Under the pieces are notes generated by a model. The model saw nothing but the letters and a program-made list of their open reading frames with translations, made no database searches and was not told where the DNA came from. Position numbers and translations under genes: made by a program. A stretch of DNA of 64,000 bases. It comes from Agrococcus sediminis (GTDB taxonomy: Bacteria; Actinomycetota; Actinomycetes; Actinomycetales; Microbacteriaceae). Numbering within the stretch: the first letter of the stretch is position 1; the number at the start of each line of letters is the position of its first letter. Positions 41,945 to 51,959 of this stretch are shown here, piece by piece. The stretch is taken from contig NZ_VOIR01000015.1 of assembly GCF_007923295.1 (NCBI RefSeq), forward strand, positions 14,161 through 78,160, given 5' to 3'.

Positions 41945-42946
41945 TCAGCCCAGCTCGACCACGTCCTCCTGCGACAGCTCGACGACGGCGTCGCCGCCAT
42001 CCGGGCTCACACCGGTCACGGTCACCTCGACGCCGAGGCCCGCGGGCACCTGCTCCGGCAGGGTGAAGATCCAGCCGTAGGGCACGGCGTCCGCCGTGCA
42101 CGCGGTGTCCTCGCCGACCTCCGGGAAGCGGAACTCCACCGCGATCGTGCCCGGGCCGCGGCTCTCCGCAGCGACCGGCTCCGGCACGCACGCCGTCGAG
42201 CCGCTCGAGGTCAGGAAGACGGCGAGCGTGCGCCCGGGCTCGACCCAGGCCGCCTGCGCCGGGACGCTCCCGCCCGCCGTCGGCAGGGCATCCAGGGCCG
42301 GCATCTCGTCGTCGGCGATCGGCGCGGGATTCGCCGCCTCGCCCGACCCGGGGATGAGGCTCGGCTGCGGGTCGGCGGTCGGGCCGCTCTCGAGCCTGTC
42401 GTCGGGGCCGACCTGCAGCTCGAGCACCTCGTCGTTCCCCTGGAGCTTCACGAGCGACACCTGCAGCACCCGGTCGAGCTCGATCGCCGACGGGAGCGCG
42501 AGCTCCCAGCCGTGCAGGCGGAAGTCGGCGGTGCACATCATCGCGGGGTCGGGCGGGTCGAAGCGGATGGTCGCCGCGGGCTCCGCCTCGTCGAGCTCGA
42601 GCGGCTGCGGCTGCGGGATGCACCCGCCGCCCCCGCCCGAGCCGCCGATGATCACCGCGAGCGTCTCGCCGGGCTCGGCCCAGGCGACGACGACGCCCTC
42701 GGACGAGACGCGGTCGAACAGGTAGGAGTCGTTGAGGCGGTCGTCCTCGATCGGCACCGGGGCCGCGCCCGTCGCGCTCGGCGGCGCGTCGGGCGCGGAG
42801 GGCGAGCCGGAAGGGGCGGCCGGCTGCGCCGTGCAGGCGGCGAGCAGCGCGGCGACGCCGGTGAGCGCCGCGGCCGCGAGCGCCCTCGCGGGCCTGCCCC
42901 GACGCATCCGCGATGCTGCGGTGCTGGCTCGGACGGTGCTGCCCAT
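41945..42946 (-). CDS. Lipoprotein with internally duplicated domain
   Basis: The product has 333 residues: lipobox ALLAAC (Cys38), then two copies of one beta-rich domain (about residues 65-165 and 225-330). Matching pieces are AWAEPGETLAVIIGG with AWVEPGRTLAVFLTS, MCTADFRLHGWELALP with ACTADAVPYGWIFTLP, and GCIPQPQPL with ACVPEPVAA. Each copy therefore has a conserved Cys pair. The neighbouring lipoprotein at 40264 holds a third copy. GAGGAGG precedes the ATG by 6 nt. No function is known; an extracellular binding or stress role is possible. Confidence 0.75.
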   Translation of the reverse strand: MGSTVRASTAASRMRRGRPARALAAAALTGVAALLAACTAQPAAPSGSPSAPDAPPSATGAAPVPIEDDRLNDSYLFDRVSSEGVVVAWAEPGETLAVIIGGSGGGGGCIPQPQPLELDEAEPAATIRFDPPDPAMMCTADFRLHGWELALPSAIELDRVLQVSLVKLQGNDEVLELQVGPDDRLESGPTADPQPSLIPGSGEAANPAPIADDEMPALDALPTAGGSVPAQAAWVEPGRTLAVFLTSSGSTACVPEPVAAESRGPGTIAVEFRFPEVGEDTACTADAVPYGWIFTLPEQVPAGLGVEVTVTGVSPDGGDAVVELSQEDVVELG

Positions 42947-43044
42947 GCGGCCTCCTCGATCGGGGGCGGTGCCGCTTCGACGGCGCTGCCCGCACCCGCA
43001 TCCTGACGCACGCCCCTGGGCGCCCGGTCAGCGGGCGCTCGGCA

Positions 43045-43050
43045 TAGGCT
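43045..43050 (+). promoter_or_regulatory. -10 box of rsmA (leaderless)
   Basis: TAGGCT lies 6 nt before the GTG at 43057. Confidence 0.6.
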
Positions 43051-43056
43051 CGACGC

Positions 43057-43965
43057 GTGAGCGAGAGCATCGAGGGCGTGTCGAGCGCCGCGACCCTGCT
43101 GGGCGGCGCCGAGATCCGCGCGCTCGCGGCGCGGCTCGACCTGACGCCCACGAAGCGGTGGGGCCAGAACTTCGTCGTCGACGCCAACACGGTGCGGCGC
43201 ATCGTGCGGACGGCGGATGTGTCGGGGCTCGACGTGGTCGAGGTCGGGCCGGGCCTCGGGTCGCTCACGCTCGGCCTCACCGAGGCGGGCGCCCGGGTGG
43301 CGGCTGTCGAGATCGACCCGCGGCTCGCCGAGCTGCTGCCCGAGACCGTGGCGCGCAAGCAGCCCGGGGCGCGCCTCGAGGTCGTGGAGCACGACGCGCT
43401 CACCATCGAGGCGCTGCCCTTCTCGCCGCAGGCGATCGTCGCGAACCTGCCGTACAACGTGTCGGTGCCGGTGCTCATCCACCTGCTCGAGCGCTTCCCG
43501 AGCATCGAGCGCGCGCTCGTGATGGTGCAGGCCGAGGTCGGGCACCGGCTCGCCGCGAAGCCGGGCTCGAAGACCTACGGCTCGCCGAGCGCGAAGGTCG
43601 CCTGGTGGGGGCCGTGGGCGCTCGAGGGCGACGTGTCGCGGCAGATCTTCTGGCCCATCCCGGGCGTCGACAGCGTGCTCGTCGGCTTCCGCCGCGGGCC
43701 GTCGCGCGGCGACGAGGCGCTGCGGAAGCGCACCTTCCGGGTGATCGACGGCGCGTTCGGGCAGCGCCGCAAGATGCTCCGGCAGGCGCTCTCGGGCGTC
43801 TACGGCTCGTCGGCCGCGGCCACCGAGGTGCTCGAGCGCGCCGGCGTCGACCCGACGCTGCGCGGCGAGGCGCTCGCGCTCGACGACTTCATCCGCATCG
43901 CCCAGGCCGGGCCGACGGCGCCGGCCGGCGCCGACGCATCCGCCCCCGTCCTGCTGGAGGACTGA
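43057..43965 (+). CDS. rsmA: 16S rRNA dimethyladenosine transferase RsmA (KsgA)
   Basis: The product has 302 residues. It dimethylates A1518 and A1519 of 16S rRNA late in small-subunit assembly. Motifs are KRWGQNFVVD (33-42), EVGPGLGSLT (62-71), VEIDPRLAELL and NLPYN (130-134). The C-terminal domain (GAFGQRRKMLRQAL) contacts RNA. The GTG is supported by a -10 box 6 nt upstream. The next gene starts one base after its stop, and ispE follows, the conserved actinobacterial rsmA-ispE neighbourhood. Confidence 0.96.
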   Translation: MSESIEGVSSAATLLGGAEIRALAARLDLTPTKRWGQNFVVDANTVRRIVRTADVSGLDVVEVGPGLGSLTLGLTEAGARVAAVEIDPRLAELLPETVARKQPGARLEVVEHDALTIEALPFSPQAIVANLPYNVSVPVLIHLLERFPSIERALVMVQAEVGHRLAAKPGSKTYGSPSAKVAWWGPWALEGDVSRQIFWPIPGVDSVLVGFRRGPSRGDEALRKRTFRVIDGAFGQRRKMLRQALSGVYGSSAAATEVLERAGVDPTLRGEALALDDFIRIAQAGPTAPAGADASAPVLLED

Positions 43966-44493
43966 GTGGTCGAGCGGATCGACAAGAACATGGGGCCGGC
44001 CGCGCTCCAGGCGGCGACCGGGCGCACCCACGAGCAATGGCGCGACCTCATCGAGGGCGCGGGCGGCCTCGAGTGGACGCACCGGGCGACCGTCGACTGG
44101 CTCGTCGGCGAGCACGGCGTCGACCCGTGGTGGGCGCAGGGCATCACCGTCGACTTCGAGCAGGACCGCAAGGGACGGCTGCCCGGCCAGCAGGCCGACG
44201 GCACGTTCACGGTCGCGCGCACCCGCACCGTGCCGGGGGAGCGCCTCGCGGCGCTCGCCGCCGTGCGCGCCGCCGTCGAGGCGCGACACGGCGCTCCGCA
44301 CGGCGAGAACCTCGCCGCCGCGCAGCCGGTCGTGCGCTGGCGGCTCGACGACGGCACGCGGCTCGCGGCGGCGGCGCAGCAGCCGAACCGCTCGGGCACG
44401 CCCGTGGGCGTCACGATCGAGCGGCTGCCCGACGCCGGGGCGATGGCGGCCGCGAAGGCCGAGATCGACGCGATCTTCGCCGCCGTCGGCTGA
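43966..44493 (+). CDS. DUF4287-domain protein
   Basis: The product has 175 residues starting with GTG one base after the rsmA stop, so it is co-translated. The N-terminal part has the DUF4287 pattern LQAATGRTHEQWRDLIEGAG...THRATVDWLVGEHGVDPWWAQGITVDFEQ. The C-terminal half resembles a small AHSA1-like domain (VVRWRLDDGTRLAAAAQQ). The function is unknown. Its insertion between rsmA and ispE is the only departure from the usual gene order. Confidence 0.8.
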   Translation: MVERIDKNMGPAALQAATGRTHEQWRDLIEGAGGLEWTHRATVDWLVGEHGVDPWWAQGITVDFEQDRKGRLPGQQADGTFTVARTRTVPGERLAALAAVRAAVEARHGAPHGENLAAAQPVVRWRLDDGTRLAAAAQQPNRSGTPVGVTIERLPDAGAMAAAKAEIDAIFAAVG

Positions 44494-44537
44494 GCGGGCC
44501 CGGACGGGCCGTGCAGGGACGACCGCTGCGGGCGCAC

Positions 44538-44543
44538 TAGGTT
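44538..44543 (+). promoter_or_regulatory. -10 box of ispE (leaderless)
   Basis: TAGGTT is 7 nt before the GTG at 44551 and overlaps the alternative TTG at 44542, which argues against that start. Confidence 0.6.
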
Positions 44544-44550
44544 GGATGCC

Positions 44551-45474
44551 GTGGTGACGAGGAGCACGGTGCGGGCGAAAGCGCCCGGCAAGATCAACGT
44601 GCACCTCGGCGTGGGTGCGCTGCAGGACGACGGCTACCACGACGTCGCGACCGCCTACCAGGCCGTCAGCCTCTACGAGATCGTCGAGGCCACCGCCGCT
44701 CCCGACTTCTCGGTGCGCTTCTCGGGCCCCATCCCGCACGAGTCGCTCTCGACCGGCGCCGACAACCTCGCGATCCGCGCGGCGATGGCGCTCGCCCGCC
44801 GTGGCCGCGTCTCGGGCGGCGTCGCGCTCTCGATCGAGAAGCACGTGCCGATCGCCGGCGGCATGGGCGGCGGCAGCGCCGACGCGGCCGCGACGCTCGT
44901 CGCGTGCGACGAGCTGTGGGGGCTGCACCTCGGCCGCGAGGCGCTGCACGAGATCGCCCGCGACCTCGGCGCCGACGTGCCCTTCGCGCTCGCCGGCGGC
45001 ACGGCCGTCGGGACGGGGCGCGGTGACCGCCTGACGCCCGCGCTCGCGCGCGGCCAGTTCCACTGGGTGCTCGCCTACGCCGACGCGGGCCTGTCGACGC
45101 CCGACGTCTACCGGGCGCTCGACGAGCACCGCGCGCTGCACGCGGCCGACATCGCGCCCGCCCACGACGTGCCGACGGTGGATGCGCGGGTGCTGCAGGC
45201 GCTGCGGGCCGGCGACGCGTCGATGCTCGCCGAGGTGCTGCAGAACGACCTGCAGGCGCCCGCGCTGCGCCTCATGCCGCGCCTCGCCGGCACGCTCGAG
45301 CTCGGCGAGCGCTCCGGCGCCCTCGCCGGCATCGTGTCGGGCTCCGGGCCGACGGTCGCGTTCCTCTGCGACGACCTCGAGTCGGCGCTCGAGCTGCAGG
45401 TGAGCCTCTCGGCGGCGCAGCTGCTCGCGGTGAAGGTGACCGGCCCCGTGCCCGGCGCCCGCCTGATCGACTGA
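44551..45474 (+). CDS. ispE: 4-diphosphocytidyl-2-C-methyl-D-erythritol kinase
   Basis: The product has 307 residues. It is a GHMP kinase that phosphorylates CDP-methylerythritol in the MEP isoprenoid pathway. Motifs are [12 protein letters not shown] near the N-terminus, the ATP loop [15 protein letters not shown] (residues about 100-114) and [11 protein letters not shown] in the C-terminal domain. The MEP pathway supplies the isoprenyl diphosphates used by the synthase at 59955. GTG 44551 is chosen over TTG 44542 because of the -10 position. Confidence 0.95.
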   Translation: MVTRSTVRAKAPGKINVHLGVGALQDDGYHDVATAYQAVSLYEIVEATAAPDFSVRFSGPIPHESLSTGADNLAIRAAMALARRGRVSGGVALSIEKHVPIAGGMGGGSADAAATLVACDELWGLHLGREALHEIARDLGADVPFALAGGTAVGTGRGDRLTPALARGQFHWVLAYADAGLSTPDVYRALDEHRALHAADIAPAHDVPTVDARVLQALRAGDASMLAEVLQNDLQAPALRLMPRLAGTLELGERSGALAGIVSGSGPTVAFLCDDLESALELQVSLSAAQLLAVKVTGPVPGARLID

Positions 45475-45521
45475 GCCCGCCGCATCCGCCCGGGACCGCC
45501 TCGCCGAGCGGCTGGTGCACC

Positions 45522-45665
45522 GAGTGGCGCCTCCCGCCACTGAGTGTCGCCTCCCGCCACTGGGTGGCGCCTCCCGTCATCGAGTGGCGCCTTGTGCGAT
45601 CGAGTGGCGCCACTCGATCGCCGGAGCCGCCACTCGATCGCCGGAGGCGCCACTCGATCGCCGGA
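45522..45665. repeat. 20-bp periodic array with central dyad
   Basis: GAGTGGCGCC or a one-base variant starts at 45522, 45542, 45562, 45582 and 45602, exactly every 20 bp. The inverted form GG(or C)CGCCACTC starts at 45606, 45626 and 45646, again every 20 bp. The two halves meet in the palindrome GAGTGGCGCCACTC (45602-45615). The 10-bp spacers are also similar (TCCCGCCACT on the left, GATCGCCGGA on the right). The array occupies the ispE to ABC-F interval. Confidence 0.92.
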
Positions 45666-45728
45666 GAGGGCGGCCGACGGATGCGCCGGGCGGCGCACGC
45701 CCGCGCGGTGCGGGATGATGGAGGCCAT

Positions 45729-47549
<1,821 letters not shown>

Positions 47550-47565
47550 CGCCCGAGCCGCCGGC

Positions 47566-48078
47566 TCAGCGCTGCTGCACGTCGGGGTGCGTGGCGATCA
47601 TGAACGAGGTCGGGTCGCCGTCGGGGGAGTCGCGGGTGCGCAGCCACTCCATGAGCTCGACGGTGCGGCGGTCGAGCTCGGCGCGGTCCTCGGGGCTCAG
47701 CCGCACGCCGAGGCGGCCGATGTCGAGATCGCTCGGCTGCACGCCCTGGATCTCCTGCAGGAAGGTCTGCACGAGCACCGGGCCGACGAGCGGCGCCTCC
47801 GAGCCGTGCCAGGTCATGCCCGTGGCGCGGTAGGGGATCTCCTTCGCGCCGCGCGCACCGACCCGGGGCTCCTCGGCGGCGAGGAAGCCGACATCGACGA
47901 GCGCCTGCACGTGGTGGTGCATGGTGCCGGCGTTCATCTGCAGGAGCCGCGCGAGCGCCTTGTTCGTGCGCGGCTCGTGCAGGCAGAGGCGCAGGATGCG
48001 CCAGCGCAGCGGCGACGAGAGCGCCTTCGCCTTGGCGGTCAGCTCGCTCGATGGCGGCGGCATCGCCTCGTCGGTCAT
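47566..48078 (-). CDS. ArsR-type winged-helix regulator
   Basis: The product has 170 residues. A winged helix lies at about residues 12-85: ELTAKAKALSSPLRWRILRL, LLQMNAGTMHHHVQALVDVG (recognition helix) and KEIPYRATG (wing end). The rest is helical (LSPEDRAELDRRTVELMEWL). The ATG at 48078 has TACGCT 6 nt upstream. It is divergent from an MFS exporter, and the perfect dyad at 48103-48128 between them overlaps both promoters. It probably represses itself and the exporter until a ligand binds. Confidence 0.88.
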   Translation of the reverse strand: MTDEAMPPPSSELTAKAKALSSPLRWRILRLCLHEPRTNKALARLLQMNAGTMHHHVQALVDVGFLAAEEPRVGARGAKEIPYRATGMTWHGSEAPLVGPVLVQTFLQEIQGVQPSDLDIGRLGVRLSPEDRAELDRRTVELMEWLRTRDSPDGDPTSFMIATHPDVQQR

Positions 48079-48102
48079 GTCCTCAGCGTAGCCGCTCGGA
48101 AT

Positions 48103-48128
48103 CAGTGATTGGGAGAACCCAATCACTG
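48103..48128. promoter_or_regulatory. Operator: perfect 11-bp inverted repeat
   Basis: CAGTGATTGGG (48103-48113) and CCCAATCACTG (48118-48128) flank AGAA. It ends 3 nt before the -10 of the MFS gene (48132-48137) and starts 12 nt from the -10 of the regulator (48085-48090), so binding would block both. Confidence 0.85.
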
Positions 48129-48143
48129 CGGTACGCTTCCCGC

Positions 48144-49487
48144 ATGACCACCGAGCCCGAGGCATCCGCGGCCCCCACGCCCGCCTCGACCATCCCCGAC
48201 ACCGCCCCCGCCTCCCCGGCCGCACCGCCGCCGGGCCACCGCGGCCTGTGGCGCGAGCGAGGGTTCCCCGCGTTCTGGCTCGGCCAGGGCCTCAGCCAGC
48301 TCGGCGCGCAGTTCGCGGCGCTCGCGATGCCGATCGTCGCGGTCGCGGTCCTGCAGGCCGACGACGCGCAGATGGGCTACCTGCACGCCGCCGAGACCGC
48401 GGCGTTCCTGCTCGTCGGCCTGCCCGCCGGCGCGTGGCTCGACCGGATGCGCAAGCGCACCGTGATGATCGCGGCCGACCTCGTGCGCGCGGTCGCGGTG
48501 GCCGCCGTGCCGCTCCTGTGGCTCGCCGGGATGCTCGAGATGTGGCACCTGTTCGTCATCGGCGCCGTGGTCGGCGTCGCCACCGTCTTCTTCGACGTCG
48601 GCTACCAGTCGTTCGTGCCCGTGCTCGTGCGCGACGAGCACGTCGGGCCCGCGAACGGCGCGCTCGAGGCGACCGCGCAGACGATGCGGCTCGGCGGCCC
48701 CGCGGTCGCCGGCCTGCTGCTCAAGGTGCTCTCGGCGCCGCTGCTGCTCGCTGCCAACGCGGTCGGCTTCCTGCTGAGCGCCATCAGCCTCATGCTCGTG
48801 CGCGACGAGGAGGTCGTGAAGCCGAAGCACGAGCGGCAGCACCTCGTGCGCGAGATCGCCGAGGGGCTGCGGTTCGTCGCCCGCACCGACTTCCTCGTGC
48901 GGATCGTCGGCACCACGGCGCTCACGAACCTCGGCACGACGATCGCCATGACGCTCTCGCCCATCCTGATCCTGCGCATCCTCGGGCTCGACCCGGCCAT
49001 CTACGGCGTGCTCATGACGCTCGGCGCCGTCGGCGGCCTCGTGGGCTCGGTGCTCGCGAACCGCATCGCCCGCTGGATCGGCGAGGGGCCGGCGCTGTCG
49101 GCCTCGACGCTGCTCTTCGTCGCCTCGGCGGCGCTGCTGCCCGCCGCGGCGCACTTCCCCGACGCGGCGGTCGTGCTGCTCGTGCTGTTCGAGGCGCTGC
49201 TCGGGTTCTCTGTGCTCGTCTACAACATCGTGCAGGTCACCGCGCGGCAGCGCATCTGCCCGAAGCCGCTCCTCGGCCGCATGAACGCCTCCATCCGCTT
49301 CGTCGTCTGGGGCGTCATGCCCATCGGGGCGCTCGTCGCCGGCTGGCTCGGCACCGCCTTCGGCACGCTCTCGGCGATCTGGGTCGGCTCGATCATCGCG
49401 ATGCTGGGAGCCCTGCCGCTGCTGCTGAGCCCCTACGCGCGCATGCGGGCGCTGCCGACGCGGGAGGACGCGACGCGGCAGGCCTGA
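48144..49487 (+). CDS. MFS exporter controlled by the divergent regulator
   Basis: The product has 447 residues. A Pro/Ala-rich cytoplasmic leader of about 45 residues precedes 12 helices of the MFS_3/enterobactin-exporter type: FWLGQGLSQLGAQFAALAMP, LVGLPAGAWLDRMRKRTVMI (loop 2-3 motif) and ANGALEATAQTMRLGGPAVAG. It probably exports a drug or siderophore-like compound. TACGCT lies 6 nt before the ATG. The pairing with an ArsR-type repressor and a shared operator indicates substrate-induced efflux. Confidence 0.9.
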   Translation: MTTEPEASAAPTPASTIPDTAPASPAAPPPGHRGLWRERGFPAFWLGQGLSQLGAQFAALAMPIVAVAVLQADDAQMGYLHAAETAAFLLVGLPAGAWLDRMRKRTVMIAADLVRAVAVAAVPLLWLAGMLEMWHLFVIGAVVGVATVFFDVGYQSFVPVLVRDEHVGPANGALEATAQTMRLGGPAVAGLLLKVLSAPLLLAANAVGFLLSAISLMLVRDEEVVKPKHERQHLVREIAEGLRFVARTDFLVRIVGTTALTNLGTTIAMTLSPILILRILGLDPAIYGVLMTLGAVGGLVGSVLANRIARWIGEGPALSASTLLFVASAALLPAAAHFPDAAVVLLVLFEALLGFSVLVYNIVQVTARQRICPKPLLGRMNASIRFVVWGVMPIGALVAGWLGTAFGTLSAIWVGSIIAMLGALPLLLSPYARMRALPTREDATRQA

Positions 49488-49561
49488 CCGGCCGCCACAG
49501 ACGACTCGGTTACCCTGGCGGGAGCCGCGCCGACGGGCGCGCGGCACGAGAGGGGGCGACG

Positions 49562-50245
49562 ATGCAGACGATTTTGGTCGTCGACGACGACCCCGCGCTC
49601 GCCGAGATGATCGGCATCGTGCTCGCCGGGGAGGGCTACCAGCTCGAGTTCTGCGCCGACGGCGCGGAGGCGGTCGACCGGTTCCACGAGGTCCGTCCCG
49701 ACCTCGTGCTCCTCGACCTCATGCTGCCGGGCAAGGACGGCATCCAGATCTGCACCGAGCTGCGCGCCGAGTCGGGCGTGCCCATCATCATGCTCACCGC
49801 GAAGGGCGACCCCACCGACATCGTCGTGGGGCTCGAGTCGGGCGCCGACGACTACGTCGTGAAGCCGTTCAACCCGAAGGAGCTCGTCGCCCGCGTGCGC
49901 ACGCGCCTGCGCCCGCAGCGGCAGGAGGACGGCGGCACGCTGCGCGTCGCCGACCTCGAGATCGACGTCGAGGGCCACCAGGTGCGCCGCGCGGGCAGCG
50001 TCATCGGCCTCACGCCGCTCGAGTTCGAGCTGCTCGTCACGCTCGCCTCGAAGCCCAATCAGGTGTTCTCGCGCGAGATGCTGCTCGAGCAGGTGTGGGG
50101 CTACCACTACAAGGCCGACACGCGCCTCGTGAACGTGCACGTGCAGCGCCTGCGCTCCAAGGTCGAGCGCGACGTCGACAACCCCGTGGTCGTGACGACC
50201 GTGCGCGGCGTCGGCTACCGCGCCGGCGCCCCCACCCCAAGCTGA
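49562..50245 (+). CDS. mtrA: Response regulator MtrA
   Basis: The product has 227 residues, OmpR family. The receiver domain has ILVVDDDPALAEM, phospho-acceptor Asp52 in VLLDLMLPG and KPFNPKELVARV. The winged-helix domain has LTPLEFELLVTL, SREMLLEQVWGYHYKADTRLVNVHV and VTTVRGVGYR. It governs cell-wall hydrolases, osmotic response and cell division in actinobacteria. GAGAGGGGG precedes the ATG. It forms an operon with mtrB (7 bp gap) and lpqB. The 74 bp upstream carry only a weak TACCCT box. Confidence 0.97.
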   Translation: MQTILVVDDDPALAEMIGIVLAGEGYQLEFCADGAEAVDRFHEVRPDLVLLDLMLPGKDGIQICTELRAESGVPIIMLTAKGDPTDIVVGLESGADDYVVKPFNPKELVARVRTRLRPQRQEDGGTLRVADLEIDVEGHQVRRAGSVIGLTPLEFELLVTLASKPNQVFSREMLLEQVWGYHYKADTRLVNVHVQRLRSKVERDVDNPVVVTTVRGVGYRAGAPTPS

Positions 50246-50252
50246 GGCAGCG

Positions 50253-51959
50253 ATGGCCGCACGGCGCCCGCCCGGCTGGGGCCGCCTGATCTGGGACCGG
50301 GCGACCCGGGTCGTCCGGCACTCGCTGCAGGCGCGCGTCGTCGCGGCCAGCATGGCGATGTCGACCTTCGCGCTCATCGGCGTCTTCGGCTACATGTCGG
50401 CGTCGGTGAGCCAGAACCTCTTCGAGACCCGCCGCGACGAGGCGCTCGTCGAGGCCGTGCGCGCGTCGACGGCGATGCAGCAGAGCTTCGACGAGGCCGT
50501 GACGCAGAACCTCACGAGCGGGGAGGTGGATGCGCTGCAGGATCGGGCGCTCGACGCCGTCACCGGGCTCATCTCGTCGCGGTCGAGCACCGAGTACGCG
50601 ATGCTCCGCGCCGAGTCGCAGACCGAGACGCTGCTGCAGATGAACGACGTCCAGTCGCAGTCGTTCGACACCGACCTGCTCACCCCCGAGCTGCGCTCTG
50701 CCGTCGCCGCCGCATCCGACACCCCCTACTACCAGTCGGTGCGGCTCGAGGGGAGCGAGGGCTCGCAGCCGGGCATCATCGTCGGCAGCACCGTCGACGT
50801 GCCGCTCGCCGGCCGCTACGAGCTGTACCTGCTCACGAGCCTGCAGGCGACGCAGGAGACGCTCGGCTTCATGCAGCTGACGATGATGGCGGGCGGCCTC
50901 GCCCTCATCGCGCTCATCGGCGCGATCACGTGGTTCGTCGCCCGCATGGTCGTCGGGCCCGTGCAGACGGCGGCCGACTCGAGCGCCCGGATCGCTGCGG
51001 GCGAGCTCGACGTGCGCATCCCCGTGCGCGGCGACGACGAGATCGCCAAGCTCGGCCGCTCGTTCAACGACATGGCCGACTCGATCTCGCGGCAGATCAA
51101 CGAGCTCGCGACGCTCTCGACCGTGCAGCAGCGGTTCGTCTCCGACGTCTCGCACGAGCTGCGCACGCCGCTCACGACCATCCGGCTCGCCGGCGACGTG
51201 CTCCACGACCGGCGGCAGTCGTTCGATCCGGTCACGAGCCGCACGGTCGAGCTGCTGCACGCGCAGATCCTGCGGTTCGAGCAGCTGCTCGCCGACCTGC
51301 TCGAGCTCAGCCGCTTCGACGCCGGCGCGGCGCAGCTCGAGATCGAGCCGACCAACCTCGTGCGGCTCGCCGAGGCCGAGATCTCGGCCGTCGAGCCGCT
51401 CGCCGCGGAGCGCGGCACCGAGCTGCGCCTCGTCGCCCCCGGCGGGCACTTCGAGGCGGAGGTCGACCCGCGCCGCATCCGCCGGATCCTGCAGAACCTG
51501 CTCGGCAACGCCATCGACCACGGCGAGGGCCGCCCCGTGGTGGTCACCGTCGACTCGACGAGCGACGCCGCCGCGATCGCCGTGCGCGACCACGGCGTCG
51601 GCATGACCGAGGAGGAGGCAGCGCGCGTGTTCGACCGCTTCTGGCGCGCCGACCCGTCGCGGCAGCGCCGCACCGGCGGCACGGGCCTCGGCCTGTCGAT
51701 CAGCCGCGACGACGCCGCGCTGCACGGCGGCTGGATCGACGTGTGGTCGCAGCCGGGCGAGGGCACCGCGTTCCGGCTCACGCTCCCGCGGGCCGGCGCG
51801 CACGCGGTCGCCTCGCCGATCGAGCTGCCGCCCGCCGACACGCAGGCGATCGTGCTGCCGCCGGCGGCGGAGGAGGCACCCGCGCCCGAGGCGATCGACG
51901 CTCTGGAGATCACCCTCGTCGACCCGCCCGCCGCCTCGACGAAGGAGCCCGGCCGATGA
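50253..51959 (+). CDS. mtrB: Sensor histidine kinase MtrB
   Basis: The product has 568 residues. Two membrane helices (about 30-55 and 205-230) flank an extracytoplasmic sensor domain. A HAMP domain (TWFVARMVVGPVQTAADSSARIAAG) leads to the dimerisation domain with phospho-acceptor His301 in FVSDVSHELRTPLTTIRLAGDVLH. The ATPase domain has the N box LQNLLGNAIDHGEG, DHGVGM and GGTGLGLSISRDDAALHGG. The C-terminal tail is Pro/Ala/Glu-rich. The stop overlaps the lpqB start (ATGA). Confidence 0.97.
   Translation: MAARRPPGWGRLIWDRATRVVRHSLQARVVAASMAMSTFALIGVFGYMSASVSQNLFETRRDEALVEAVRASTAMQQSFDEAVTQNLTSGEVDALQDRALDAVTGLISSRSSTEYAMLRAESQTETLLQMNDVQSQSFDTDLLTPELRSAVAAASDTPYYQSVRLEGSEGSQPGIIVGSTVDVPLAGRYELYLLTSLQATQETLGFMQLTMMAGGLALIALIGAITWFVARMVVGPVQTAADSSARIAAGELDVRIPVRGDDEIAKLGRSFNDMADSISRQINELATLSTVQQRFVSDVSHELRTPLTTIRLAGDVLHDRRQSFDPVTSRTVELLHAQILRFEQLLADLLELSRFDAGAAQLEIEPTNLVRLAEAEISAVEPLAAERGTELRLVAPGGHFEAEVDPRRIRRILQNLLGNAIDHGEGRPVVVTVDSTSDAAAIAVRDHGVGMTEEEAARVFDRFWRADPSRQRRTGGTGLGLSISRDDAALHGGWIDVWSQPGEGTAFRLTLPRAGAHAVASPIELPPADTQAIVLPPAAEEAPAPEAIDALEITLVDPPAASTKEPGR

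Noticed and set aside
45522-45665. Iteron-type replication origin or CRISPR array
   Set aside because: No rep, par or cas gene is near; the locus is a conserved chromosomal ispE to ABC-F interval, and the boxes invert at a central dyad.
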